Shown one piece after another: positions 55,205-63,246 of a stretch of DNA of 64,000 bases. The position numbers were made by a program, and so were the translations under genes. Position 1 is the stretch's first letter, and every line of letters begins with the position of its first letter. The DNA lies in the NCBI RefSeq assembly GCF_008064665.1, contig NZ_VRZA01000001.1:124001-188000 (forward strand), written 5' to 3'. The notes beneath the pieces were generated by a model that worked only from the letters and a program-made list of their open reading frames with translations, ran no database searches and was not told the origin of the DNA. This stretch comes from Parahaliea maris (GTDB taxonomy: Bacteria; Pseudomonadota; Gammaproteobacteria; Pseudomonadales; Halieaceae).

Positions 55205-55906
55205 TCAAGCGTCAATGTGTGATCCCAGGCGATAGCGGTCGCCGGGGTGCAGCAATTCGGCCAGGGAGACCACTCCCCGGTGGGAAAAGGTACGCCGGGT
55301 CACTTTCAGGCAGGGCTGCCCCGGCGACATATCGAGGGCGGCAGCGACCTCGGCCTCCGGTAATACGGCCTCGACGGTCTGGTCGGCCTCTGCGAGGGGG
55401 GCAACCTCCGACAGATAGGCGCTGGGCGTGACCCCGGTAAAGTCCTGCTGCAGGTAGAGCGGAGCCAGTTGCGCGGCCACGTGCCGGCTCTCCCACTGCA
55501 ACGGGCAGTCATTCTCGAAGTGCACCAGCACGCTGTGGAACAGCGGCTCCCCCGCGGCCAGCCCCATCTGTGCCGCCAGGGCCGGGGGGGCGGTAAGCTC
55601 CGACAGTCCCAGCACCCGGCAGCTGTGCCGGTGGCCACGTTGGCGGATCTCCTCGGCAATGTTGCGAATCTGGGTCACCGAACTCACCGGCCGCAGGTCG
55701 GCCACGAAGCTGCCCAGTCCCTGGGTCCGCTGCAACAGGCCCTCGTCAGCCAGTTCCAGCAGCGCCCGACGCGCGGTCATGCGGCTGACCGCAAATTCCG
55801 CCACCAGCTGGTTTTCCGAGGGCACCCGATCACCGGGGTTCAACTCGCCCCGCTCAATGCGCTCGCGCAGGGCGGTCTTGATACGCGCGTACTGGGGAAT
55901 CGACAT
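55205..55906 (-). CDS. hutC: HutC, histidine utilisation repressor (GntR/UTRA)
   Basis: A 233-residue GntR-family repressor. The wHTH covers [20 protein letters not shown] and the recognition segment [20 protein letters not shown]; the C-terminal UTRA domain binds urocanate, which releases it from DNA. It is the first gene of its operon and divergent from hutI, with a matching palindromic operator in the 100 bp between them. Confidence 0.95.
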   Translation of the reverse strand: MSIPQYARIKTALRERIERGELNPGDRVPSENQLVAEFAVSRMTARRALLELADEGLLQRTQGLGSFVADLRPVSSVTQIRNIAEEIRQRGHRHSCRVLGLSELTAPPALAAQMGLAAGEPLFHSVLVHFENDCPLQWESRHVAAQLAPLYLQQDFTGVTPSAYLSEVAPLAEADQTVEAVLPEAEVAAALDMSPGQPCLKVTRRTFSHRGVVSLAELLHPGDRYRLGSHIDA

Positions 55907-55957
55907 GGGCGATTGCGTCTGTTGCCTGATTGGCCTGTGAGTTTAACTTGTCTATGG

Positions 55958-55969
55958 TTGTATATACAA
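55958..55969. promoter_or_regulatory. HutC operator
   Basis: TTGTATATACAA is a perfect 12 bp palindrome matching the TGTATATACA core of the HutC (GntR/HutC type) binding site known from Pseudomonas. It lies between hutC and hutI so one site could control both transcripts. A half-site, CTTGTCTA, lies about 10 bp to its left. Confidence 0.85.
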
Positions 55970-56006
55970 ACTAAAATAACGCGGTAAATGACACCCGGAG
56001 GAACCG

Positions 56007-57245
56007 ATGACCCAACAGTGCGACTGGCTGATCACCAACCTGCGCCTGGCCACCCTGCTGCCGGACGGTGAGCCCTACGGCACCATCACCGCCGGCGCCA
56101 TGGCCCTGGCAGGGGATCGCATCCTTTACGCCGGCACGGAGGCGGACCTGCCGGACCTTGCTCCGCGTCACCACCTCGACGGCCGGGGACGCTGGGCCAC
56201 CCCGGGGCTGGTGGACTGCCACACCCACCTGGTCTTTGGCGGCAGCCGGGCAGCGGAATTCGAACAGCGCCTGCTCGGCGCCAGCTACGAAGACATCGCC
56301 CGTGCCGGCGGCGGCATCCTCAGTACCGTGCACGCCACCCGGGAGGCCAGCGAAGCGGACCTGCTGGCTAGCGCCCGCACACGCCTGGCACGGTTGGTGG
56401 AGGAAGGCGTGACCACCATCGAGATCAAATCGGGTTATGGGCTGACCCTGGCAGACGAGCTGAAGATGTTGCGCGTGGCGCGTAAGCTGGGAGAAACAAT
56501 GCCCGTCTCCGTGCGTACTACCTTCCTCGGCGCCCACGCCCTGGCCCCGGAGTTCAGCGAACGCGGCGCCGACACCTACATCGATACCCTGTGCAGCGAG
56601 TGGTTGCCCGAGGTAGCCCGCCAGGGGCTGGCCGACGCCGTCGACGTGTTTTGTGAAGGGGTGGGCTTTACGCCGCAGCAGTGCGAACGGGTGTTCCAGC
56701 GAGCCGTCGAACTGGACCTGCCGATCAAAGCCCACGTCGAACAGCTCAGCGACCTGAAGGGTGCACGCCTCGCGGCCCGGTACGGCGCCCTATCGGTGGA
56801 CCACCTGGAGTACCTGGCGCCGGAGGATGTACCCGCGCTGGCCGAGAGCGGCACCGTCGCGGTCATACTGCCGGGCGCCTTTTACTTCCTGCGGGAACAG
56901 CAACTGCCTCCCTTTGCCGCCCTGCGGGAAGCCGGCATTCCCATGGCGGTGGCAACCGATCTCAACCCCGGCACCTCGCCCATGGCCTCCCTGCTGGGAG
57001 CCATGAACCAGGCCTGCGTCCTGTTCCGGCTCAGCCCCGAGGAAGCGCTGCAAGGCGCCACCGTGCACGCGGCGCGGGCACTGGGTCTCTCCGATCGCGG
57101 CCAGTTGCTGGCAGGGCAACGCGCCGACATCCTGCTATGGGATATCGATACCCCCGCCGCACTGAGCTATGCGGTGAATTACCACCGGCCAGAAGAACGA
57201 TTTGTCGCAGGAACGTACCATGGCACGGGCGACACACGCCCCTGA
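56007..57245 (+). CDS. hutI: Imidazolonepropionase
   Basis: A 412-residue metal-dependent amidohydrolase opening 4-imidazolone-5-propanoate to N-formimidoyl-L-glutamate, third hut step. Ligands H72 and H74 ([12 protein letters not shown]), the further KAHVEQLSD and VDHLEYL His, and [14 protein letters not shown] are all present. AGGA lies before the ATG. It stands alone on the plus strand; no hutG or hutF gene follows. Confidence 0.96.
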   Translation: MTQQCDWLITNLRLATLLPDGEPYGTITAGAMALAGDRILYAGTEADLPDLAPRHHLDGRGRWATPGLVDCHTHLVFGGSRAAEFEQRLLGASYEDIARAGGGILSTVHATREASEADLLASARTRLARLVEEGVTTIEIKSGYGLTLADELKMLRVARKLGETMPVSVRTTFLGAHALAPEFSERGADTYIDTLCSEWLPEVARQGLADAVDVFCEGVGFTPQQCERVFQRAVELDLPIKAHVEQLSDLKGARLAARYGALSVDHLEYLAPEDVPALAESGTVAVILPGAFYFLREQQLPPFAALREAGIPMAVATDLNPGTSPMASLLGAMNQACVLFRLSPEEALQGATVHAARALGLSDRGQLLAGQRADILLWDIDTPAALSYAVNYHRPEERFVAGTYHGTGDTRP

Positions 57246-57406
57246 CTTTCTGTGACGGACCACCCGAAAGCATGCCGAATGGGATATTCAGAAGTATTTT
57301 GAGCCACAAGGAATGCAAAGACCTCGGGGGCGGACCGAGTGGTTGGAGGGAAAACGCCTGATCAGCGCGGGAGTGTCGACAAAACCCTGAGTCCGCCGTG
57401 GAGGGC

Positions 57407-58171
57407 TCAGTTGGAGGCTCGCCCAAGCAGTACCTGCAGGGCACCGAACATCCGCTCCAGATCCTCCGGCTCCGACAGCCGGTGGTCGCCATTCTTCACC
57501 AGTTGCACTTCCACCTCCGGGCTGCGGATCTTCGCCATCAGATCCAGGGCCAAAGTCCACGGTACTGCCTCGTCCCGCTGCCCCTGTAACAGGAGAACGG
57601 GTATGTCCAGGTCAATTTCCCGCTCCAGCAGGAAGTGCTGCTGTGCTTCCTCAATCAGCGTCCGGCTGATGGTGTAGGGTTCATCTCCATACTCCGATGG
57701 CAGCTGGCAGTAGCCCTGTCGCGCCAGTTGCTCGCGCTGGGCATCACTGAGCCGATCCCGATAGAGGCGGGCGGTAAAGTCTGGTGCCGGCGCAATGCCC
57801 AGCAGCCCCACTACCCGCGTCGGCCGTGCCAGGGCGGTCAGTAACGACAGCCAGCCTCCCATGGAAGAGCCCACCAGCACCTGGGGCCCCCGGGTGACCG
57901 AGTCCAGTACTGCCAGGGTATCTTCGAACCAGGCACCAATAGTGCCCTCGGCAAACTCGCCGGAAGAGTCCCCGTGGCCGCTGTAATCAAAGCGGGTGAA
58001 CTGCTGGCCGCGGGCTGCGCACCAGCCCGCCAGCGCCTGGGCCTTGAGGCCCATCATGTCGGAATTGAAGCCGGCACAGAACAGCACCCCGGGGCCGGTT
58101 CCCGGCAGGTGCAGGCAGGCCAGGCGGCGCCCTCCGGGACCTGCAAGTTCAAGCTCAGTTTCTTTAGTCAT
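57407..58171 (-). CDS. Alpha/beta hydrolase (ABHD10-like)
   Basis: A 254-residue serine hydrolase. Nucleophile S103 in VGSSMGGW, acid D200 in LQGQRDEAVPW, His H230 in NGDHRLSE; oxyanion loop near FCAGFNSDM (31-39). This pattern resembles the ABHD10 palmitoyl-thioesterase/carboxylesterase group. Start at MTKETELEL (58169-58171). It is convergent with hutI and divergent from the outer-membrane protein gene; no functional link is evident. Confidence 0.85.
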   Translation of the reverse strand: MTKETELELAGPGGRRLACLHLPGTGPGVLFCAGFNSDMMGLKAQALAGWCAARGQQFTRFDYSGHGDSSGEFAEGTIGAWFEDTLAVLDSVTRGPQVLVGSSMGGWLSLLTALARPTRVVGLLGIAPAPDFTARLYRDRLSDAQREQLARQGYCQLPSEYGDEPYTISRTLIEEAQQHFLLEREIDLDIPVLLLQGQRDEAVPWTLALDLMAKIRSPEVEVQLVKNGDHRLSEPEDLERMFGALQVLLGRASN

Positions 58172-58305
58172 AACATGCCTTTTCACGTATGCTTGCGCGC
58201 AGGTGTGACATGGTGCACCACAAAAGCACACAGTGCTTGAGGCCACCACCACACTTGGTTAGTCTTTCGCTTCTGCCCCAACTCGAATTCAAGGATTTCC
58301 CCCGA

Positions 58306-59226
58306 ATGCGATGGCCCTCCGGCTCGGGCGTCCTCCTGGCGCTCGCGTGCTGTCATTTCGCCCAGGCGGACGATAAAAATACCAGCCGCCCTGCTGAATA
58401 TTCGGCAGAGGCCGGTTTTGGTGCAGAGTATGACAGCAACGTGGCTGTCGACGAACTCGATGCCAGCAGTAACGAAAGTGACTACGCCGCGACTCTCGAC
58501 CTCGAACTGGCTGTGAAGAAAGCACTGTCGGATAAAACCGACGTGGGCCTGTCCTACGACTTCAACCAGAATATCTACCACGACTTCACGGAAGTGAACC
58601 GCCAGACCCACATTCTCGGCGGCAACCTGACCCGGGAGATACCGGGTGCGGATCTCGGCCTGACCGGGTTTTATATCAAGTCGCTGCTGGACGGTAACAG
58701 CTTCCTGGACCTCAGCCGGGTTTCACCCTCTGTTTCGGGCTTCCTGGGCAAAAAGTGGTTCGGCCGGGGAGCCTATGTCTGGTCCGAAAAGAACCTGGCC
58801 CAGAGCGATGAGCGAGACGCCACCACCCAGGCAGCCGAGGGCGACCTGTACTTCTTTCGCCGGGGGCTGCGCAGCTACTTCAACCTGGGCTACCGTTTCC
58901 GCGACGAGGACGCCGAGGGCGACCCCTACGATTACCGATCGCACGCCATCAAGCTGCGCTACATCCATCGCTTTGATCTGGCAAAAAGGTCGGTGAAACT
59001 GGAACTGGCATGGCGCTACGAGCACCGGGACTATCTTGCGGACACACCGAGTATCGAAGAGGAGCGCTCAGACCGGCGTCACCGCGTGCAACTGGACCTG
59101 GAGGTGCCCTTGATGACCAAGGCTGCCGTACTGTTCTACGCCGGCTACGGCAACTTCGAATCCAACTACGCCCCCGCCGATTACACCCAGAATATCGTCG
59201 GCAGCCGGTTTATCTACCGCTGGTGA
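58306..59226 (+). CDS. Putative outer-membrane beta-barrel protein
   Basis: A 306-residue protein with a signal peptide (MRWPSGSGVLLALACCHFAQ, cut near QADD), amphipathic alternating strands (ATLDLELAVKKALSDKTDVG; LSYDFNQNIYHDF; SRFIYRW) and a C-terminal Trp, the BAM recognition signature. It resembles the surface/barrel DUF560-type family but is not assigned. AAGGA lies before the ATG. It is convergent with the subtilase gene and the two overlap by 17 bp. Confidence 0.7.
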   Translation: MRWPSGSGVLLALACCHFAQADDKNTSRPAEYSAEAGFGAEYDSNVAVDELDASSNESDYAATLDLELAVKKALSDKTDVGLSYDFNQNIYHDFTEVNRQTHILGGNLTREIPGADLGLTGFYIKSLLDGNSFLDLSRVSPSVSGFLGKKWFGRGAYVWSEKNLAQSDERDATTQAAEGDLYFFRRGLRSYFNLGYRFRDEDAEGDPYDYRSHAIKLRYIHRFDLAKRSVKLELAWRYEHRDYLADTPSIEEERSDRRHRVQLDLEVPLMTKAAVLFYAGYGNFESNYAPADYTQNIVGSRFIYRW

Positions 59227-61093
59227 TGACCGGCAGCGGCCTCAGCAGGCCGTAACCGTAGATGTCATCGCGGCCGGGAGGGCCGAGGTCCTCGGCGCTG
59301 CGATACAGGCTATCCAGCACGTTCACCCCGGGCTGCAACTGGCGCAAGCGTGCTGCCGCCGTGGTGGCAAACGGCACCGCGAAGGAGGTGCCGGAAGAGG
59401 TGGCGTAGCCGCCACCGGCACGGGCATGCAGCATCCCCACGCCCGGTGCGGCGATATCCAGATAATCACCCCGGTTGGCGAGGCGGAACGCCCGCCCGGC
59501 GGTATCGACCGCCGTCACCGCCACCACCGAAGGATAGGCCGCGGGATACATCGGTTTGGCCACCGGGCCACCGTTACCGGCCGCGGCCAGAATCAGCACC
59601 CCGCGCTCGGAGGCTCGATTCAACGCGGTTTCGAGCAGGCGGTTAGGGGGCCCCGCCAGGCTGATGTTGACCACATCCACCCCCGCCGTCACCAGCCAGT
59701 CCAGCGCCCGCACCAGGCTTACGGTGGATGCCACCTCTCCGCGCTCTTTGTCTTCCTCGAAGACACCGGCTGCAAACAGTTCGGCATGGGGCGCCAGGCC
59801 CTGGTAGTCGCTGCCACTGGCGGCAATGATGGAGGCGATCGCCGTGCCGTGGAACGCCGGCAGATCGGCCCCCGAGCGCACGAAAGACTGGGCCTCGATC
59901 CGGGAATGGGTCAGGGCCGGGTGGCTGGTATCGACCTGGCTGTCGATCATGCCAATACGCAGGTCGAGTTCATCCACATCGGCAGGGAACGGCACTGCGT
60001 TGCGGGGGGGAATACCCTCCACAGTGTGTTCGATGGGAGAGCCGGCGGTATAAAAGTGGTTGAGGTCCACGTCGGCACGGCCCGAGCCCACCACGTCGAC
60101 CACGCCCTGGCGGACCTCGGAAATCTCGAAGGTTGACGGCGCGGCCACTTCCGCCAGCCGCAGGCCCATGCCCGGCAGGTCGGTCACGTTGTCGAACAGG
60201 TAGCCCTTGTCGGCCAGCTCCTCGAAGGCTTCGGGCTCGGCCATCACCAGCCACTGGGCGGTCTGGATCCGGTCTTCGTTCACCTCGAACTTGTTCTCGA
60301 TCTCGTCCAGGATTTCGTCGATTTCGCTCTCGAGGCGATCCTCGATGGTTGTGGCCACTTCCTCTTCCACACTACCTTCGACGCTGGACTCAACCCGCTG
60401 CTCCACCTGGGACTCGACAGCTACCTCGACGCTGTCTTCGACGCCCGCTTCCACGGCGTCCTCGACACTGTCTTCCACCGCGACTTCCACGCTGTCCTCG
60501 ACATCGGACTCGACCGAATCCTCCACCGAGTTCTCGACAACCTGCTCGACGCTGTCCTCTACCGAGCCCTCAACAGAGTCCTCGACGGTGGTTTCCACCA
60601 CCTGCTCCACGGATTCCTCCACCGCGCCTTCAACGCTGGATTCGACGGCATCCTCGACCCCGGATTCCACCACCTGCTCGACACTGTCTTCGACGGCGCT
60701 CTCAACACCCGATTCAACGGAATCCTCGACACCGGCCTCGATGGACTCCTCCACGCTGGCCTGGACGTCATCCTCGATATTGGCTTCGATCTCCTGCTCG
60801 ATATTGTCTTCGATGGTCTCCTCGACGGTGTCCTCCACCGTGTCTTCCACGGTGTCTTCGGTCTCGTCCTCGACCTGGTCGGCCACTTCTTCCTCGATCT
60901 CCTCCTCGACGGCCTCCTCCACCTCATCCCCGCCGAGGAAGCAGCAGCCCGTGTTGGCGTTCACGGGTACAGACGTGGACAGAATCAAGGCTGAGAAGGC
61001 CAATGCCAGGCTACTGGCCCGGCACAGGCGCAGGACCAACTGCACCAGGGCATCGGTGTGCTGCTCGAGGGGGGCAATCTTGGCGTCAGGCAT
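59210..61093 (-). CDS. S8 subtilisin-like protease with long acidic tetrad-repeat region
   Basis: A 627-residue protein. A hydrophobic export segment (about 24-45), a Cys pair (50-51), then about 200 residues (58-264) built of four-residue units with Val/Ile and Glu (such as SVED, AVES, QVVE). A short linker or propeptide-like part follows (about 280-375). The subtilase domain has catalytic D384 (GMIDSQVD), H415 (FHGTAIA), N507 (AAGNGG) and S570 (SSGTSFAVP). The protease appears active and exported. It is divergent from an ECF sigma factor gene. The role of the acidic repeat (spacer, calcium or envelope binding) is unknown. Confidence 0.9.
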   Translation of the reverse strand: MPDAKIAPLEQHTDALVQLVLRLCRASSLALAFSALILSTSVPVNANTGCCFLGGDEVEEAVEEEIEEEVADQVEDETEDTVEDTVEDTVEETIEDNIEQEIEANIEDDVQASVEESIEAGVEDSVESGVESAVEDSVEQVVESGVEDAVESSVEGAVEESVEQVVETTVEDSVEGSVEDSVEQVVENSVEDSVESDVEDSVEVAVEDSVEDAVEAGVEDSVEVAVESQVEQRVESSVEGSVEEEVATTIEDRLESEIDEILDEIENKFEVNEDRIQTAQWLVMAEPEAFEELADKGYLFDNVTDLPGMGLRLAEVAAPSTFEISEVRQGVVDVVGSGRADVDLNHFYTAGSPIEHTVEGIPPRNAVPFPADVDELDLRIGMIDSQVDTSHPALTHSRIEAQSFVRSGADLPAFHGTAIASIIAASGSDYQGLAPHAELFAAGVFEEDKERGEVASTVSLVRALDWLVTAGVDVVNISLAGPPNRLLETALNRASERGVLILAAAGNGGPVAKPMYPAAYPSVVAVTAVDTAGRAFRLANRGDYLDIAAPGVGMLHARAGGGYATSSGTSFAVPFATTAAARLRQLQPGVNVLDSLYRSAEDLGPPGRDDIYGYGLLRPLPVITSGR

Positions 61094-61156
61094 AGCGGCA
61101 CCTGCTGGGGAATAGATAGGATGGGCCTATACGAAAAACGAATCAGCACAAGATAT

Positions 61157-61173
61157 ATTCCAGTATATGGAAT
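61157..61173. promoter_or_regulatory. Inverted repeat in the divergent subtilase/ECF promoter region
   Basis: ATTCCA-GTATA-TGGAAT, a perfect 6 bp inverted repeat with 5 bp centre, lies in the 121 bp between the two divergent starts. It could be an operator for a dimeric regulator or an overlapping promoter element for the sigma factor's own autoregulation. Confidence 0.45.
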
Positions 61174-61214
61174 AAAATCCCCCGCCAACACGTCAAGGCC
61201 ATAACAGGGATATT

Positions 61215-61715
61215 ATGCCATCACTCAACAGCTCTCAGCGAGAGGCTTTACTCGCGGAGCTGAGTGGACTGAAGAGATTCTGCTTTTCTCTCACCGGGAG
61301 TCAAGCCGATGCGGACGATCTCTTGCAGGCCACCGTGGAAAAGGTTCTCGAGAAAGGGATGCCCGAGGACGCCCACCCCGCAAAGTGGGCGTATCGCGTG
61401 TGCAAGAACGCCTGGATCGACGAGTTGCGCTCACGCGATGTACGGCAGCGGTATCCCGAGCAGGCGGAGGAGCCCGAAAGCTCCCCCTCTGCCGAGCAGG
61501 TTGCCAGCCAGGAACGGCAGGTAAGCGAAGTGGGTGAAGCCCTGGAGCAATTGCCCACAGACCAGCGCCTGGCGCTGACCCTGGTCGCGGTAGACGGCAA
61601 GAGCTACGCCGAAGCCGCGGAGATCCTCGAGGTGCCGGTAGGCACCATCATGAGCAGGATCGCCAGGGCCCGCAAGCAGCTGGCAAGCAGTATGGATTTG
61701 GCCGACAACGATTGA
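61215..61715 (+). CDS. ECF sigma factor (sigma-70 family)
   Basis: A 166-residue ECF-type sigma. Region 2: LKRFCFSLTGSQADADDLLQ then WAYRVCKNAWIDELRSRDV; region 4: LPTDQRLALTLVAVDGKSY and EVPVGTIMSRIARARKQL. The strong region 2.2 DADDLLQ motif is typical. Its start follows an AT-rich leader and CAGGGAT. Paired with an anti-sigma gene 12 bp downstream; target genes likely include the divergent subtilase. Confidence 0.93.
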   Translation: MPSLNSSQREALLAELSGLKRFCFSLTGSQADADDLLQATVEKVLEKGMPEDAHPAKWAYRVCKNAWIDELRSRDVRQRYPEQAEEPESSPSAEQVASQERQVSEVGEALEQLPTDQRLALTLVAVDGKSYAEAAEILEVPVGTIMSRIARARKQLASSMDLADND

Positions 61716-61727
61716 CCCGGAACGCAT

Positions 61728-62447
61728 ATGACCACTCAGGATCTGGAACTACTCTCGCAATACCTCGACGGTGAACTCTCCGCCGGGGATGTGAGTGCGC
61801 TGGAACGCCGGCTGGCCCAGGAGCCTCGCCTGGCGGCCGAACTGCAGCGTCTGCGGCGCGTGGACGAGGAGCTTCAGGCCCTGGCAAATCAACCGGGCAG
61901 CGATACGGTACCTCCGCAGATTGCCGCGTTGCTGGCACCCGTGGCCCAGACTGGCCGAGTCATCCCCTTCCCCTCCCGCCGCGGCCGCGCCGCCGTGGGA
62001 TTTGCCCTGGCCGCTTCGCTGGTGGCATCGGTTGGCCTGGTACTGGCACCCCAGTGGCAGGTTGCCGAGCACGGTGGCGAGCACGCAGACCTGGTAGCCC
62101 AGGCTCTGGAAAGCACCCCCTCCAGCGCGGATCAGTGGTCTTCACTGGCCGACGGCAGCAACCTGCGCCCGGTACTGAGCTTTGCCGGCACTGACGGACG
62201 CTGGTGCCGTGAATACCAGCTGCAGCAGGCCGACCAGCAGTGGCGCGGTGTAGCCTGCCGCACTGACGGTGGCTGGCAGACGGAAATCCAGGTCGCCGAA
62301 CCGGCGGAACTGGACAGCGGCAATCAATACCTGCCCGCCGGCGCCCATGACGTCGACGCCATTTCCGACTTTATCAATCGCAACGCTACCGACATCCCCC
62401 TCAGCGCCGCCGAGGAAGCCGAGCTGATCGACAGCGCCTGGCGCTGA
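61728..62447 (+). CDS. Transmembrane anti-sigma factor
   Basis: A 239-residue inner-membrane protein: N-terminal cytoplasmic domain (QDLELLSQYLDGELSAGDVS), one TM helix (about 86-106, GFALAASLVASVGLVLAP), then a periplasmic domain (about 130-239). The N-terminal domain lacks the His/Cys ligands of zinc-binding anti-sigma domains but has the YLDGEL motif that binds ECF sigmas. It probably holds the upstream sigma factor inactive until a signal triggers its release by proteolysis. Confidence 0.85.
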   Translation: MTTQDLELLSQYLDGELSAGDVSALERRLAQEPRLAAELQRLRRVDEELQALANQPGSDTVPPQIAALLAPVAQTGRVIPFPSRRGRAAVGFALAASLVASVGLVLAPQWQVAEHGGEHADLVAQALESTPSSADQWSSLADGSNLRPVLSFAGTDGRWCREYQLQQADQQWRGVACRTDGGWQTEIQVAEPAELDSGNQYLPAGAHDVDAISDFINRNATDIPLSAAEEAELIDSAWR

Positions 62448-63246
62448 TTGAGCCTCCTGGGGCTGGCCATTGGGTCAGCCCCCTCTTCCACGCCTCCTCT
62501 CGTTGACAATCGTTCGCAGACGGGCCAGCAGGTTCTCCCCAAACCTTGTTTCAACGAAAGCGATAAATTCCGAACGTACGTGCTTCGTAGCCCGGGCGCG
62601 AATTTCCAGTTCATCAGCCTGATCGAAGTTGCAAGATGGAGATGCCCGCCAGCGGAGCGTGCGCGGTGCGCGGGGCCCTTCCGGGACCTTCAGCGGCAAG
62701 GATGCCGCTGAGGAGCCCCCATGGACGGGTTCACGGCGTGTCCCGGAAGGGCTCCGGGTACCGAGCGCGCGGGTCGACCGCGCCATCAGGATGGAAACCG
62801 CCCACCTGAAGACTCTGAAGGTTCAGATTTAAACCAATCAGTACACAAACCAGGAAGATTAGAAATGAGATAGGGAGAAGAGAGTGGCAGAGCCTGCCGC
62901 CCCATGTAGACGGCAGGCTCTGGAGTCCAGGCCCGGAGGGCTAGCGGTCCCCGGTCCTGTGTCCCGTTGCCAGTTTCGCCCTTACAGCTCACTGACGGGT
63001 GCCGCAACTGCAGAAGCAGTCACGGCGGGCGTTCTGGAAGTGAGGCAGGATGTGCCGGCTCCACCCCTCCGTTCTGATCGGAAGGCTGTACCCAAATCAG
63101 CTCGGCACTCCTGCACTCAAAGCGGTTTCACCCCACTTTCATTCACTTGACGGACCTGAACGCGAACTTATTCCCCCGGCGAGGAAATATTTTTCAGGAC
63201 ATAAGGGGTGAAGCCGTCGTGGAGCAGTGCACCCAGGTAGCCGGGC
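62448..63246. other. Intergenic region with a palindromic repeat copy and a hairpin; no gene seen
   Basis: About 800 bp. It holds the second copy of the palindromic repeat (62640-62775, arms GCCCTTCCGGGAC and GTCCCGGAAGGGC) and a hairpin with 12 bp perfect arms (62888-62899 and 62911-62922). Short open frames on both strands are not convincing. The hairpin could end transcripts from either side. Confidence 0.55.

Noticed and set aside
60133-61115. Plus-strand frames rich in Ser/Thr or Pro/Arg opposite the subtilase repeat
   Set aside because: They are mirror translations of the Val-Glu tetrad DNA repeat, without ribosome sites.
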